A stretch of DNA of 64,000 nucleotides, taken from positions 1-64,000 of the forward strand of contig JAAYVG010000038.1 in NCBI GenBank assembly GCA_012517285.1, written 5' to 3'. Source of the DNA: Elusimicrobiota bacterium (lineage in GTDB: Bacteria; Elusimicrobiota; Elusimicrobia; Elusimicrobiales; UBA9959). A model generated the notes under the pieces. It did not search any database, was not told the DNA's origin, and was given only the letters and a program-made list of their open reading frames with translations. Both the position numbers and the translations under genes were made by a program. Positions 40,936 to 50,805 of this stretch are shown here, in pieces. Positions within the stretch are counted from its first letter, which is position 1, and each line of letters begins with the position of its first letter.

Positions 40936-41493
40936 ATGGCTATAAGAAGAATAGTAAAGTATGGAGAAAGCATACTCAACAAAAAAACAAAAAAAATAGA
41001 CTATAAAGAAATGAAAAATGAACTTGATAATATAATAGCTGATATGTTTGATACATTAAATTTTACTCATGGAGTGGGACTCTCCGCAAATCAGATTGGG
41101 CTTGACATACAGTTATCCATTATAAGCATGGAGGATAAAGAAAAAAATAAGAATTATAACATTGTAATAATAAACCCCCAAATAGTTTCTTACGGCGAAG
41201 AAATAATAGAAGAGGATGAGGGCTGCCTTTCTTTTCCAGGACTTTTTATCAAGGTTAAAAGGCATACATCCGTTGTTGTAAGGGCATTAAATCAAAAAGG
41301 AATTCCTATTGAGATAAAAGCATCAGGACTTTTAGCAAAAGCACTCCAGCACGAGATAGATCATCTGAACGGCATCACCTTCATAAAACGTATTCCAATT
41401 GCTCAAAAAATCAAACTTAAGCCAACGCTTTTAAAACTAAAAAAACAATGGAAGAATATAGATGAATCAAAGATGAAACCTGAAGTTATGTGA
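40936..41493 (+). CDS. def: Peptide deformylase
   Basis: GVGLSANQIGLD; EEDEGCLSFPG; LQHEIDHLNG. Confidence 0.96.
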   Translation: MAIRRIVKYGESILNKKTKKIDYKEMKNELDNIIADMFDTLNFTHGVGLSANQIGLDIQLSIISMEDKEKNKNYNIVIINPQIVSYGEEIIEEDEGCLSFPGLFIKVKRHTSVVVRALNQKGIPIEIKASGLLAKALQHEIDHLNGITFIKRIPIAQKIKLKPTLLKLKKQWKNIDESKMKPEVM

Positions 41494-41494
41494 A

Positions 41495-42442
41495 ATGGAT
41501 AAAAAAGTTATTTTTTTAGGAACGGACAACACAGCAGCTGAGTTTTTGCAAACTCTTTATGATAATGGTTTTAATATTAAAGCGGTTATAACACAGACAG
41601 ATAAGCCATTCGGTAGAAAAGGAATAATAACTCCACCACCAGTTAAATCGCTTGCTCAGAAGCTAAAGATTGATGTTTATCAGCCTGAATCTTCAAAGGA
41701 TATAGAGACCTTGCTTGATCAAATAAAACCAGATTTTGGTATTGTCGTAGCATACGGAAGGATACTTTCAAAGAAAGTACTTGATATGATTCCATATGGT
41801 TTTTTTAATGTACATTTTTCTCTTCTGCCAAAATACAGAGGTGCTGATCCGGTAAGAGCTGCTGTTTTAAACGGCGAAACAAGGACTGGTGTAACAATAT
41901 TTAAAATTGATGAAGGACTTGATACAGGTTCAATACTTCTTTCAGAGAGCATTGAAATAGGATCAGATGATACATCATATATGCTCTTACAGAGGCTTTC
42001 AGTTCTTGGAAGAAGGATGATGATTGAGGCTGCAAAAAAAATATCATCAGGAGATATAAAACTTTTGCCGCAAGAAGGTGTTGCAACATACACAACAAAA
42101 GTAACAATAAAAGACACTTATATTGATTTTAATATGCCAGCTGAGAAAGTATATTCAAAGATAAAGGCTTTCTCATTTGATCCCTATTCAAGGTTCATTT
42201 TCAAACACAACCTTAAGAACGCAATGGTTCAGATAACATCGGCTAAAATCAATAAATCAGATAGCAGCAATTTTCCTCCTGCCACTATCTCTGGTTTTGA
42301 AAAAGGAACTGGTATTTTTGTAAAATGTCTTGATACAAGCATACTCATTGAAAAGGTAAAACCAGAGGGTAAAAAAGAAATGAGTGCCTATGATTTTTTT
42401 ATAAATGGTCTTAAGCTCAAAAAAGGAGATTCTTTGATATGA
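41495..42442 (+). CDS. fmt: Methionyl-tRNA formyltransferase
   Basis: FFNVHFSLLPKYRGADPVRAAVLNGETRTGVTIFKIDEGLDTGSIL. Confidence 0.95.
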   Translation: MDKKVIFLGTDNTAAEFLQTLYDNGFNIKAVITQTDKPFGRKGIITPPPVKSLAQKLKIDVYQPESSKDIETLLDQIKPDFGIVVAYGRILSKKVLDMIPYGFFNVHFSLLPKYRGADPVRAAVLNGETRTGVTIFKIDEGLDTGSILLSESIEIGSDDTSYMLLQRLSVLGRRMMIEAAKKISSGDIKLLPQEGVATYTTKVTIKDTYIDFNMPAEKVYSKIKAFSFDPYSRFIFKHNLKNAMVQITSAKINKSDSSNFPPATISGFEKGTGIFVKCLDTSILIEKVKPEGKKEMSAYDFFINGLKLKKGDSLI

Positions 42443-43410
42443 AAATAAATGATATACCAGCCAACTATAAATATTTTTTAAAGATTTTAGTAGTAATGCT
42501 ATCCATATTAGTCCTTTCATACTTTATGATAGACTGGGTTATAGGCTCTGTAGTCCACTCAAGAAAAGAGGTTATTGTTCCTGATATAAAAGGAAAATCA
42601 GCTATGACTGCACTCGAGCTTATATCTGAAAATGATCTTGCTATGAAGATAAAGGGATTTGAATTTGATTCATCTGTTCCTGTTGGAACTGTCCTGAGGC
42701 AAAATCCACAATCAGGTATATCTGTGAGGGAAGGAAGGATAATAGAGGTTGTGTTTTCTCAGGGTGGAGAATCAGTCTTTGTTCCAAACATTGTAGGTAT
42801 GCCTATAAGAAATGCAGAACTTCTTCTGAGACAACGGCAATTAATACTTGGAGAAATAAGTGAATCATATTCAACAAAGTTTGACAAGGGAATAGTTATG
42901 TATCAGGATCCAAAGGTCGATTCACAGGTTTCAAAAAATACATACATAAATCTTATAGTATCAGCTGGGAAACCTCCAAAAGGGGTTATTCTTATGCCTG
43001 ATTTTCGTCAGAAAAAAATATCAGACTTCTATAAATGGATAGAAGAGAACCCAAACGTTAAATATACAATAAACAGAGAAAAAAATACAATATTCCCAAA
43101 AGACACAATAATAGATCAGAATCCAGATTATGATGTTCAGATAAATGAAGCAACAAACGTTATAATAACAATGAGTGATAGTGATGAAGAGCAATCAGTT
43201 GAAGAGTATAAAATTGTTTACAACCTCTCTCAGAGCGGTTCACAGAGAAATGTCAGGATAGTAGCCATTAGCAGAACAGGTGATAAAGAGGTATTCAATG
43301 CTATAAGGGATCCCGGTTCAAGGATAGAGCTTTCAATACCAAAGACATCAGCTGATAAGATAAGGATATTTGTCAACGGTATACTTGTAGAGGAAAGACA
43401 GGTCAGGTGA
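42439..43410 (+). CDS. PASTA-domain membrane protein
   Basis: N-terminal TM; repeated VPDIKGKSAMTALELISENDLAMKI / VPNIVGMPIRNAELLLRQRQL units. Confidence 0.88.
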   Translation: MKINDIPANYKYFLKILVVMLSILVLSYFMIDWVIGSVVHSRKEVIVPDIKGKSAMTALELISENDLAMKIKGFEFDSSVPVGTVLRQNPQSGISVREGRIIEVVFSQGGESVFVPNIVGMPIRNAELLLRQRQLILGEISESYSTKFDKGIVMYQDPKVDSQVSKNTYINLIVSAGKPPKGVILMPDFRQKKISDFYKWIEENPNVKYTINREKNTIFPKDTIIDQNPDYDVQINEATNVIITMSDSDEEQSVEEYKIVYNLSQSGSQRNVRIVAISRTGDKEVFNAIRDPGSRIELSIPKTSADKIRIFVNGILVEERQVR

Positions 43411-43419
43411 TAAGATCTT

Positions 43420-43640
43420 AGTTGTCTGGTTATTTGGTTATCTCGTTATTTAGGAAGAAAAAGAAGATAGTTATCTGATTGTTTAGTCAATTAGTTTTTT
43501 AATCTTCTGGGAAGAAAAACCATAAGTAACCTCGTAGGTTACTTATGGTATAGGATTTATTCTATCTGTCTTTATCAGACGTCTTATCCGTTTACATCTC
43601 GATGATTAGATAACCAGATAACTAAATGACTAAACAACCA
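43420..43640. repeat. Mosaic intergenic repeat (TTTAGTTA/TCTGGTTA-type units and ATCATCGAGATGTAAACGGATA module) with central perfect hairpin
   Basis: Left part reads TAGTTGTCTGGTTATTTGGTTATCTCG; right part is inverse-oriented; CCATAAGTAACCT-cgt-AGGTTACTTATGG at 43520-43548. Confidence 0.75.
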
Positions 43641-43653
43641 ATTAGTCTCAGAT

Positions 43654-44388
43654 TTATAATCCCCTTGCATAATTCACAGCATTCTTAAAAAATTCATAAC
43701 CTATGGACAAAATACCCTTATTCTTCCATGGCTGTTGCAAAGAAAAGAATACCCTCTCAGGATGAGGCATAAGCCCAAAAACATTTCCCGAGTTGTTTGT
43801 GATCCCTGCTATATCGCTATAGGAGCCATTAGGATTTTCCAAATACAAAAGTGCATCAAGATTTTTTTGCTTTAAATCTGATATAATAGATCTGGTTGAT
43901 ATGAACTTTCCCTCACCATGAGCTATGGGTAAATAAAATTCATCTGGCAAACCCTTTGTAAATATACACGGACTGTTTTTATTGACCCTCACCTTAACCC
44001 ACCTGCATATGAAATGACCGAGATCGTTTGAATAAAGCGTTGCCCTCTGTTTCAGTTCAATATCATAAGGAAGAAAGCCAGTTTTTACAAGGACCTGAAA
44101 TCCATTGCATATTCCTATCACAGGTTTTTTTGCTTTTATAAAATCATTGAAATCAGACTTAAGTTTTTTTATTCTCAATGCAAAAATCTTTCCGGCTGAT
44201 ATATCATCACCGAATGAAAACCCGCCGGGTATTGCCATGATGTCATAATCAACCAGTTTCTTCGCTCCATTTAAAAGTTCATTGATATGAACAAGCTCAG
44301 TCCTTGCCCCAACAAAATCAAAAGCACTCCTTGTCTCCAGATCGCAGTTTGTTCCAGAAGCCCTGAGTATTATAACCTTTGGTTTCAT
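43654..44388 (-). CDS. purQ: Phosphoribosylformylglycinamidine synthase, glutaminase subunit
   Basis: IPGGFSFGDDISAGKIFA; GICNGFQVLVKTG; FGLMPHPERVF; ATG at 44388 overlaps purL stop. Confidence 0.95.
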   Translation of the reverse strand: MKPKVIILRASGTNCDLETRSAFDFVGARTELVHINELLNGAKKLVDYDIMAIPGGFSFGDDISAGKIFALRIKKLKSDFNDFIKAKKPVIGICNGFQVLVKTGFLPYDIELKQRATLYSNDLGHFICRWVKVRVNKNSPCIFTKGLPDEFYLPIAHGEGKFISTRSIISDLKQKNLDALLYLENPNGSYSDIAGITNNSGNVFGLMPHPERVFFSLQQPWKNKGILSIGYEFFKNAVNYARGL

Positions 44389-46796
44389 CTCAATACTTCC
44401 CTTTCCCAAAATTTTTTTAAAACTGCAGGGTTTTCATTTATCAGAACAACATCATCATTTTTTATTATAAATGAATTTTCATCAGATGTATCTCCAAGTT
44501 TTATAAAAGGCAATCCCTTCATTAACTCTATAAACTTGTCCTCAAACCTTTTATCAACTTCAAGAACTATTCTTGAGCCACACTCGCCAAAAGCAACTTC
44601 CACATCTGAAACCCCATATTTTTTACAAGCCTTTGATATATCAACATCAACACCATATCCGCCTAACGACATCTCAAACATAGCTGATAAAAGCCCACCA
44701 TCAGAAACATCATGTGATGCCAGTATGTAATTTTTCCTAATTGCATCAATTATCCTCAGATATATTTTTCTGTTCTTCTTCAGATCAATCGGTGATATAT
44801 AATTATCTTTTTCTCCAGAAATTTTTGAATAGACAGAGCCACCCAATCCCTTCATAAACTCTCCAACAACATAAACAGGATTTCCCTCATTCTTGAAATC
44901 TGAACTTACAACTATTCTCACATCATCAACAGGGGCAACCGCTGATATAAGAAGTGTTACTGGTATTTTATAATTTTTACCGTTTATAACAGTCTGATTA
45001 TAAAAGCTATCCTTACCTGATATGAAAGGTAGTTCCATATCTATAGCAGCCTCCTTTATTCCTATAGCAGCAGCTGTGAAATCACCCATAACCTCGCTTA
45101 TGTTTGGGTTTGCCGAACAGAAGTTATCAAGAAGAGCCGCTCTCGTTATATCAGCACCAACACAGCAGAGATTTCTAACAGCCTCATCAAGAACATAAAA
45201 TGACATATAATAGGGAGATATCTTTGAAATTGATGGATTTATTGCTGACGATACTGCAAAACCCCTGTAATCATTAAAATTTCCAACAACATTATACGGC
45301 CAGATAACACAAGCATCACTTGGGGTGGATTCATTCTTTGAACAGAATGGCTTTAAAACAGTCTGCCCCATAACCTCATGGTCATACTGCTCTATTATTG
45401 ATCTCCTTGAACAAACATTGAGCTCGGATATAACCCTTTTAAATATTTCTAAAAAATTTATATTTTTAACAGTCAAATTTTTGTTAATTTTTCTCTCTTT
45501 ATAAACCGCCTTTTTTTCTATCCTTGGAAGACCTGAGTGCAAGAAGCTCATATCAATATCAATTATAAGTTTATCATCATAAGAAACTCTTAATTTTTTA
45601 TCATCAGTAAACTCTCCTATTATATAATACTGACACTCCTCTATCTCACATATTCTCTTAAGCTCATACACACATTCTTTTTTAACAGCAAGCACCATTC
45701 TCTCCTGAGACTCGCTCAGCCATATCTCCCATGGATTTATGTTTTTGTCCTTAAGCAAAACATTTTTAAGCTCAACTACAGCACCACAATCCGAGGCAAG
45801 CTCACCCACGGCAGATGAAAATCCACCAGCACCACAATCAGTAACAGCAGTGTAAAGATCAAGATCCCTTGCCTTTAAAAGAACATCAAGCACCTTTTTT
45901 TCATTTATAGCATGACCTATTTGAACATGGGATGACGAAGTATCCTCATCTATATCAGCTGACGAAAACGTTGCCCCACCAATACCATCCCTTCCCGTTG
46001 GTCCACCAAGCACAAATATAAGACTTCCAACTTCAACCTTCTTGGTTATTTTCTTCTTTTTTATCAATCCAGCTGAACCGACAAACACAAGTGGATTAAA
46101 CAAATAATCATCATCAAAATAAACACTCCCATTTGCTGTTGGAATACCCATCTTATTGCCATAATCTCTCACACCGCTTACCACTCCTGATATTATCTTA
46201 TGCGGTGAAAGAAATCCATCAGGAATTTCATATCTTCTGTCATTATAAGCAAAACAGAATACATCCGTATCAATCACTGGCTTTGCACCAAGCCCAACAC
46301 CAAGTATATCTCTTATAACACCACCTACCCCAGTCTCTGCACCACCATATGGTTCAAGTGCACAGGGATGGTTATGAGTCTCAACCTTAAAGCATATCCC
46401 CCAATCAGATTTATCATAAAGCTCAATTATACCAGCATTATCCTCAAAAACACTGAGGCAGTATTTTTTATTAAGCTTTTTTGTTGTATAAACTATTGTC
46501 TCTTTAAAAAGATTTTTAAATTTTTTACTTAGCTTCACCTTTCCATTTTCATCCTTCCATATAAAATCAACAGGCCCTGAAAATGTCTTATGTTTGCAGT
46601 GTTCAGACCATGTCTGTGCTACAGTTTCTATCTCAGCTCTTGTAGGATTTCTCTTAAGCATTCTAAAATAATTTTTTACCATCAAAAGCTCTTTATCATT
46701 CAGCGACCATCCATATTTTTTATTCAGTGATAAGAGCTCCTTTTGAGATGAGCCTAAAAAATTTATCTCGTCTTGATTCTTTTCTAAAATTCTCAT
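44385..46796 (-). CDS. purL: Phosphoribosylformylglycinamidine synthase, synthetase subunit
   Basis: TVAQTWSEHCKHKTF; FKVETHNHPCALEPYGGAETGVGGVIRD; GGPTGRDGIGGATFSS. Confidence 0.95.
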   Translation of the reverse strand: MRILEKNQDEINFLGSSQKELLSLNKKYGWSLNDKELLMVKNYFRMLKRNPTRAEIETVAQTWSEHCKHKTFSGPVDFIWKDENGKVKLSKKFKNLFKETIVYTTKKLNKKYCLSVFEDNAGIIELYDKSDWGICFKVETHNHPCALEPYGGAETGVGGVIRDILGVGLGAKPVIDTDVFCFAYNDRRYEIPDGFLSPHKIISGVVSGVRDYGNKMGIPTANGSVYFDDDYLFNPLVFVGSAGLIKKKKITKKVEVGSLIFVLGGPTGRDGIGGATFSSADIDEDTSSSHVQIGHAINEKKVLDVLLKARDLDLYTAVTDCGAGGFSSAVGELASDCGAVVELKNVLLKDKNINPWEIWLSESQERMVLAVKKECVYELKRICEIEECQYYIIGEFTDDKKLRVSYDDKLIIDIDMSFLHSGLPRIEKKAVYKERKINKNLTVKNINFLEIFKRVISELNVCSRRSIIEQYDHEVMGQTVLKPFCSKNESTPSDACVIWPYNVVGNFNDYRGFAVSSAINPSISKISPYYMSFYVLDEAVRNLCCVGADITRAALLDNFCSANPNISEVMGDFTAAAIGIKEAAIDMELPFISGKDSFYNQTVINGKNYKIPVTLLISAVAPVDDVRIVVSSDFKNEGNPVYVVGEFMKGLGGSVYSKISGEKDNYISPIDLKKNRKIYLRIIDAIRKNYILASHDVSDGGLLSAMFEMSLGGYGVDVDISKACKKYGVSDVEVAFGECGSRIVLEVDKRFEDKFIELMKGLPFIKLGDTSDENSFIIKNDDVVLINENPAVLKKFWEREVLR

Positions 46797-46818
46797 ATAA
46801 ATATTCTATAATTTTTTG

Positions 46819-47125
46819 AGTGGTCACTGAAAAGTTATTTAGGAAGAAGGATCATCATGATGGATACAGATAATAGATCAGATGAAAACGGATAAAAATC
46901 ATGATAAAGGCAGATAGAATAAATAATTTAATCGAAGTAACCGTTTTGGTTATTTGGGACTTATCAAAAAATCGCCCAAAAAAAAGATGATCGTATGGAA
47001 TTTGAGAAGAGTTAAGCAAAAATAAGACCAGAAGTCCCCTCATAGATTACTCTTTTATTCCTAAACGACTAAACAACGAGATGACTAAATAACTAAACAA
47101 CCAGACAACTTTTTTAGTGTCCACT
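46819..47125. mobile_element. MITE-like element with imperfect ~18-bp TIRs, related to the 32007-32281 ends
   Basis: AGTGGTCACTGAAAAGTT (46819-46836) vs AACTTTTTTAGTGTCCACT (47107-47125). Confidence 0.6.
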
Positions 47126-47578
47126 ATCTATATATACCAGATATTTTTTATTTTTTGTGCTCTTATACCACTTTTTAATGGTTTCAACAGCCGCATTTTT
47201 TAGATCTTCATCATCATACCCCATCGCTCTGATAACAGCCCTTTCATCATTTTCATCAGGATCCTTTATGTATCCGAGCTGTTTTATTGATCTAAGATAT
47301 GTGTAATAGTTTATTGGTCTATTCTCTGAAACAAATATTCCTACATCATCTACCTTTTTTTCAAGATTTTTCTTTTCAGGTTTAAAAAGATAAAACAAAA
47401 CAGCAGCCAGAATCAGAAGTGAGATAGAAAAATAAACTCTTTTATTTTTCCCCTTCAAATCAAATCTAACAAGCTTCTCTGAACCACATATATCACATCT
47501 TTCATTATCCAGATCGTTTTTATATCCACAGTTTTTGCATAGCTTATATGACTCTTTTGCCATACAATATTCCATCAC
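47114..47578 (-). CDS. Zinc-ribbon membrane protein, unknown function
   Basis: CKNCGYKNDLDNERCDICGSEK followed by one TM segment. Confidence 0.65.
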   Translation of the reverse strand: MMEYCMAKESYKLCKNCGYKNDLDNERCDICGSEKLVRFDLKGKNKRVYFSISLLILAAVLFYLFKPEKKNLEKKVDDVGIFVSENRPINYYTYLRSIKQLGYIKDPDENDERAVIRAMGYDDEDLKNAAVETIKKWYKSTKNKKYLVYIDSGH

Positions 47579-48773
47579 TTAGATTATTAATAATAACAGG
47601 ACAAATAATGTTTGTTTCAAATACTTCATCAACAACAATCTCAACAAAGTTTGAACCCAAAAAAATTGTTTTACCATCCTTATGCTTAAGGCTTAATGAA
47701 ATCACCACCTCTCCAATAAGAGATTTTTTATAATCATCTCTCAGCTTCTTATCCAGCATGTGTGCTTTTTTAGATCTTTCCTTCTTTATCCTCTCATCAA
47801 GCTCTGGCATACTCTCTGATGCAGTGTAAGGTCTCTTAGAATATGTGAAGATGTGGAGACCACTCAAGCCGAGAGAGCTTATAAAGTCCATACTATTATT
47901 GAAGTCGTCATCGGATTCACTTGGAAAACCAACTATGATATCGCTGTACAGCCCAGGATTTTTCATCCTCTTCCTTATCAGCTCCATTCTTTTAGAGTAA
48001 AATGATCTGTTGTAAGGCCTTCTCATAAGTGAAAGTATTCTATCACTGCCACTCTGAAGCGGTATATGAAAATAATTACAGAATCTCTCAGAATTCGAGC
48101 ATATATCTACAAGCTCCTCGTTTATCTCCATAGGCTCAAGCGATGAAAGCCTTACCCTGAAATCACCTTTTAATGATGATAGCATCCTTAAAAGCTCATT
48201 AAGTTTTTTACCTCCACTATCATAGGCACCAAGTCTTGTCCCTGATAACACTATCTCTTTATATCCATTATCAATAAGTCTTTTTATCTCATCAACAGCA
48301 GTATCAAAAGGTTTTGATGAGATACTGCTCCTTGCAAATGGGACAATACAGTAGGAACATTTTAAATTACAGCCATCCTGAAGCTTTACAAAGGCCCTCG
48401 TCTTTGAATAAAAACCATTTATACTAAAATAGTTTGTAGGAATATCTCTGCCACTTAAAGCTGATGGGATTTTTTCTTTTTCATCATTTTTAAATATCTC
48501 AATATTTTTTGAAATTTTCTTTATCCTCTCAGCGAAAAGACTTGCCATACAACCAGTGATCACTATTCTTGCATCAGGATTTTTTGAAGCGATCTTCTTT
48601 ATAAAAGAGATTTCTTCATTTTCAGCCCTTGCTGTAACTGAACAGCTGTTTATCAAAAAAACATCCCAATCATTTTCAGATACAACAAAACCGGCAGATA
48701 CAAGATTTTCAACTATGCTCTCGATTTCTATCTGATTTGTTCTGCATCCAAATGATTTAAAATAAATCTTCAT
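47544..48773 (-). CDS. mtaB: MtaB-type tRNA (N6-threonylcarbamoyladenosine) methylthiotransferase
   Basis: FKSFGCRTNQIEIESI; KLQDGCNLKCSYCIVPFARSSISSKP (MiaB/MtaB radical SAM signature). Confidence 0.88.
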   Translation of the reverse strand: MKIYFKSFGCRTNQIEIESIVENLVSAGFVVSENDWDVFLINSCSVTARAENEEISFIKKIASKNPDARIVITGCMASLFAERIKKISKNIEIFKNDEKEKIPSALSGRDIPTNYFSINGFYSKTRAFVKLQDGCNLKCSYCIVPFARSSISSKPFDTAVDEIKRLIDNGYKEIVLSGTRLGAYDSGGKKLNELLRMLSSLKGDFRVRLSSLEPMEINEELVDICSNSERFCNYFHIPLQSGSDRILSLMRRPYNRSFYSKRMELIRKRMKNPGLYSDIIVGFPSESDDDFNNSMDFISSLGLSGLHIFTYSKRPYTASESMPELDERIKKERSKKAHMLDKKLRDDYKKSLIGEVVISLSLKHKDGKTIFLGSNFVEIVVDEVFETNIICPVIINNLSDGILYGKRVI

Positions 48774-49483
48774 ATTGTATTCATAGCTCCAACTATAACA
48801 GCCACAGCAGCAATAGCGGCTGTCTGAGCTCTCAATATATTTTCTGAAAGCATCAATGTCATACAGTTATGGCTTACCATAAATGAAACCTCATCATCTG
48901 AAAATCCGCCCTCAGGACCTATAAGGATATTGAACTCATTCAAATTCATAGCTGCGATGTCAGTTGCATTGTATATCTTTCCATTTATAGCAGTTCTGTT
49001 TGCAATAATGATATCTCGTTCAAATATATCTTTGAATTTAAGAGGGCACAATACCACTGGGATAGAGTTCCTTTCGCTCTGTTTAACAGCTGATTTAATT
49101 ATTTCAATCATTCTAAGATTTTTTTCACCGACATCAAACTCGTAGTGTTTTTGAGTATAGTCACTTGTAAATGGTATGAATTTATCAACCCCTAACTCCG
49201 TTCCCATCTTTATCACAAGTTCAAAGTATTTTTTTTCTATGAATGGTATATAAAGATTTATCCTGTATTTTTTCTCTTTTGCTATTATTTTTTCATAGGG
49301 CTTTAAAACAGCTCTCCCATCATTAAAACCAATGACACGTGCTTTCCATTGATTTTTCCCATCAAATAGTTTTATCTCATCACCAACTCTAACCCTTAAA
49401 ACCTTTTTTAAATGAAACGACTCTTCATCACTTAAAATTATCTCAGATGTGTCTTTAAATATTTCTGTTGTTAAGAACTGCAT
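48770..49483 (-). CDS. rsmE: 16S rRNA (uracil1498-N3)-methyltransferase
   Basis: HLKKVLRVRVGDEIKLFDG; NILIGPEGGFSDDEV; LSENILRAQTAAIAAVAVI. Confidence 0.93.
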   Translation of the reverse strand: MQFLTTEIFKDTSEIILSDEESFHLKKVLRVRVGDEIKLFDGKNQWKARVIGFNDGRAVLKPYEKIIAKEKKYRINLYIPFIEKKYFELVIKMGTELGVDKFIPFTSDYTQKHYEFDVGEKNLRMIEIIKSAVKQSERNSIPVVLCPLKFKDIFERDIIIANRTAINGKIYNATDIAAMNLNEFNILIGPEGGFSDDEVSFMVSHNCMTLMLSENILRAQTAAIAAVAVIVGAMNTI

Positions 49484-49488
49484 TTAAT

Positions 49489-50625
49489 TCAATTAAAAAT
49501 CTTTTTAAAGAATCCACCATCATCTTTCTTTTCGCTATCATCCTTTAACTTATCCTTATCAAAACTCTCCTTTAATTTTATGAAAAGCTCTCTTTGCTCG
49601 TCATTAAGATGAGTAGGTGTCTCTATCTTTATATTTATCAACACATCACCGCGCTTCCTTGAGTTTGGAAGTGGCATACCCTTTTCATTAAGCCTCAATG
49701 TTTTACCATACTGAACGCCTCGAGGAATCTTTATCTTTGTTTTTCCGCCCTCTATCAAAGGGACATCAACCTCACATCCCAGGACAGCATCTGCAATGTT
49801 TATCTTTACATCATAAAGCAGATCATACTTGTTTCTTTCAAAATGGTTGTGATGTTTTATATGAACCTCAAGATAAAGATCCCCTGCATCGCCATTTTTG
49901 TTTACATCACCCTCATCCTTTATTCTTAAAACACTTCCATTATCAACACCAGCAGGAATCTTCACAGAAACCTTATTCTTCTTTGTAACGACACCACTAC
50001 CACCACAGCTTCTGCATGGTTCAGTAATGATTTTACCCTCCCCATGACACTTAGGACAAGTCTGAGTAAATGCAAAGAACCCTTGAGAATACTGAACCCT
50101 TCCACGACCATTGCAGTAATCACATTTTTTTATTTTTGATGCACTGCTTGCACCCTCGCCATGACATACATCACACCTATCCATTCTTTCATACTCAAAA
50201 TCAAGTTTTTTACCATTGAAGGCATCCTCAAGTGTTATATCTATATCAAATTTCAGATCTTCACCCCGTCGCTCATTTTTTCTTGATGTTCTTGTTGAGC
50301 CACTACCAAAAAAACTTTCAAAAACATCTCCAAAAACATCGTTTAAATCACTGAAACCTTCAAACCCACCTCCACCAAATCCAGAACCTCCAAATCCACC
50401 CTTAAGCCCTTCCTCACCATAAGCATCATATATTTTTCTCTTTTCATCATTTGAAAGGACCTCGTAGGCTTCATTTATCTCTTTGAAATTAGCCTCAGCC
50501 TCACTGTTGCCAGGGTTTCTATCTGGATGATACTTTAAAGCTAATCTTCTAAAAGCAGATTTTATCTCATCCCCTGTAGCATTTCTTGAAACTCCAAGTG
50601 TTCTGTAATAATCTTTTTCTGCCAT
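49489..50625 (-). CDS. dnaJ: Chaperone DnaJ
   Basis: [43 protein letters not shown] zinc repeats. Confidence 0.97.
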   Translation of the reverse strand: MAEKDYYRTLGVSRNATGDEIKSAFRRLALKYHPDRNPGNSEAEANFKEINEAYEVLSNDEKRKIYDAYGEEGLKGGFGGSGFGGGGFEGFSDLNDVFGDVFESFFGSGSTRTSRKNERRGEDLKFDIDITLEDAFNGKKLDFEYERMDRCDVCHGEGASSASKIKKCDYCNGRGRVQYSQGFFAFTQTCPKCHGEGKIITEPCRSCGGSGVVTKKNKVSVKIPAGVDNGSVLRIKDEGDVNKNGDAGDLYLEVHIKHHNHFERNKYDLLYDVKINIADAVLGCEVDVPLIEGGKTKIKIPRGVQYGKTLRLNEKGMPLPNSRKRGDVLINIKIETPTHLNDEQRELFIKLKESFDKDKLKDDSEKKDDGGFFKKIFN

Positions 50626-50746
50626 ATTGTTTAGTTAACAGAAACAAGTCTTTCACTATGTCTTTTAAAATAACTCTATACTTTACATAGTTGTATATAA
50701 AAATGACCGCTGTAATCTGTTAACATCCTCCATTTATCAAAAGCAT

Positions 50747-50769
50747 CCCCGACCGCAATGCGGTCGGGG
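50747..50769 (-). terminator. GC-rich hairpin between dnaK and dnaJ
   Basis: CCCCGACCGC-aat-GCGGTCGGGG. Confidence 0.6.
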
Positions 50770-50805
50770 GGTAATAACCTACTTTGTCAAACACCCAACA
50801 CTATA

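Noticed and set aside
43654-46796. Missing purS as a sign of an unusual purine pathway
   Set aside because: purS is often unlinked and could be elsewhere in the genome; absence from a window is not evidence.
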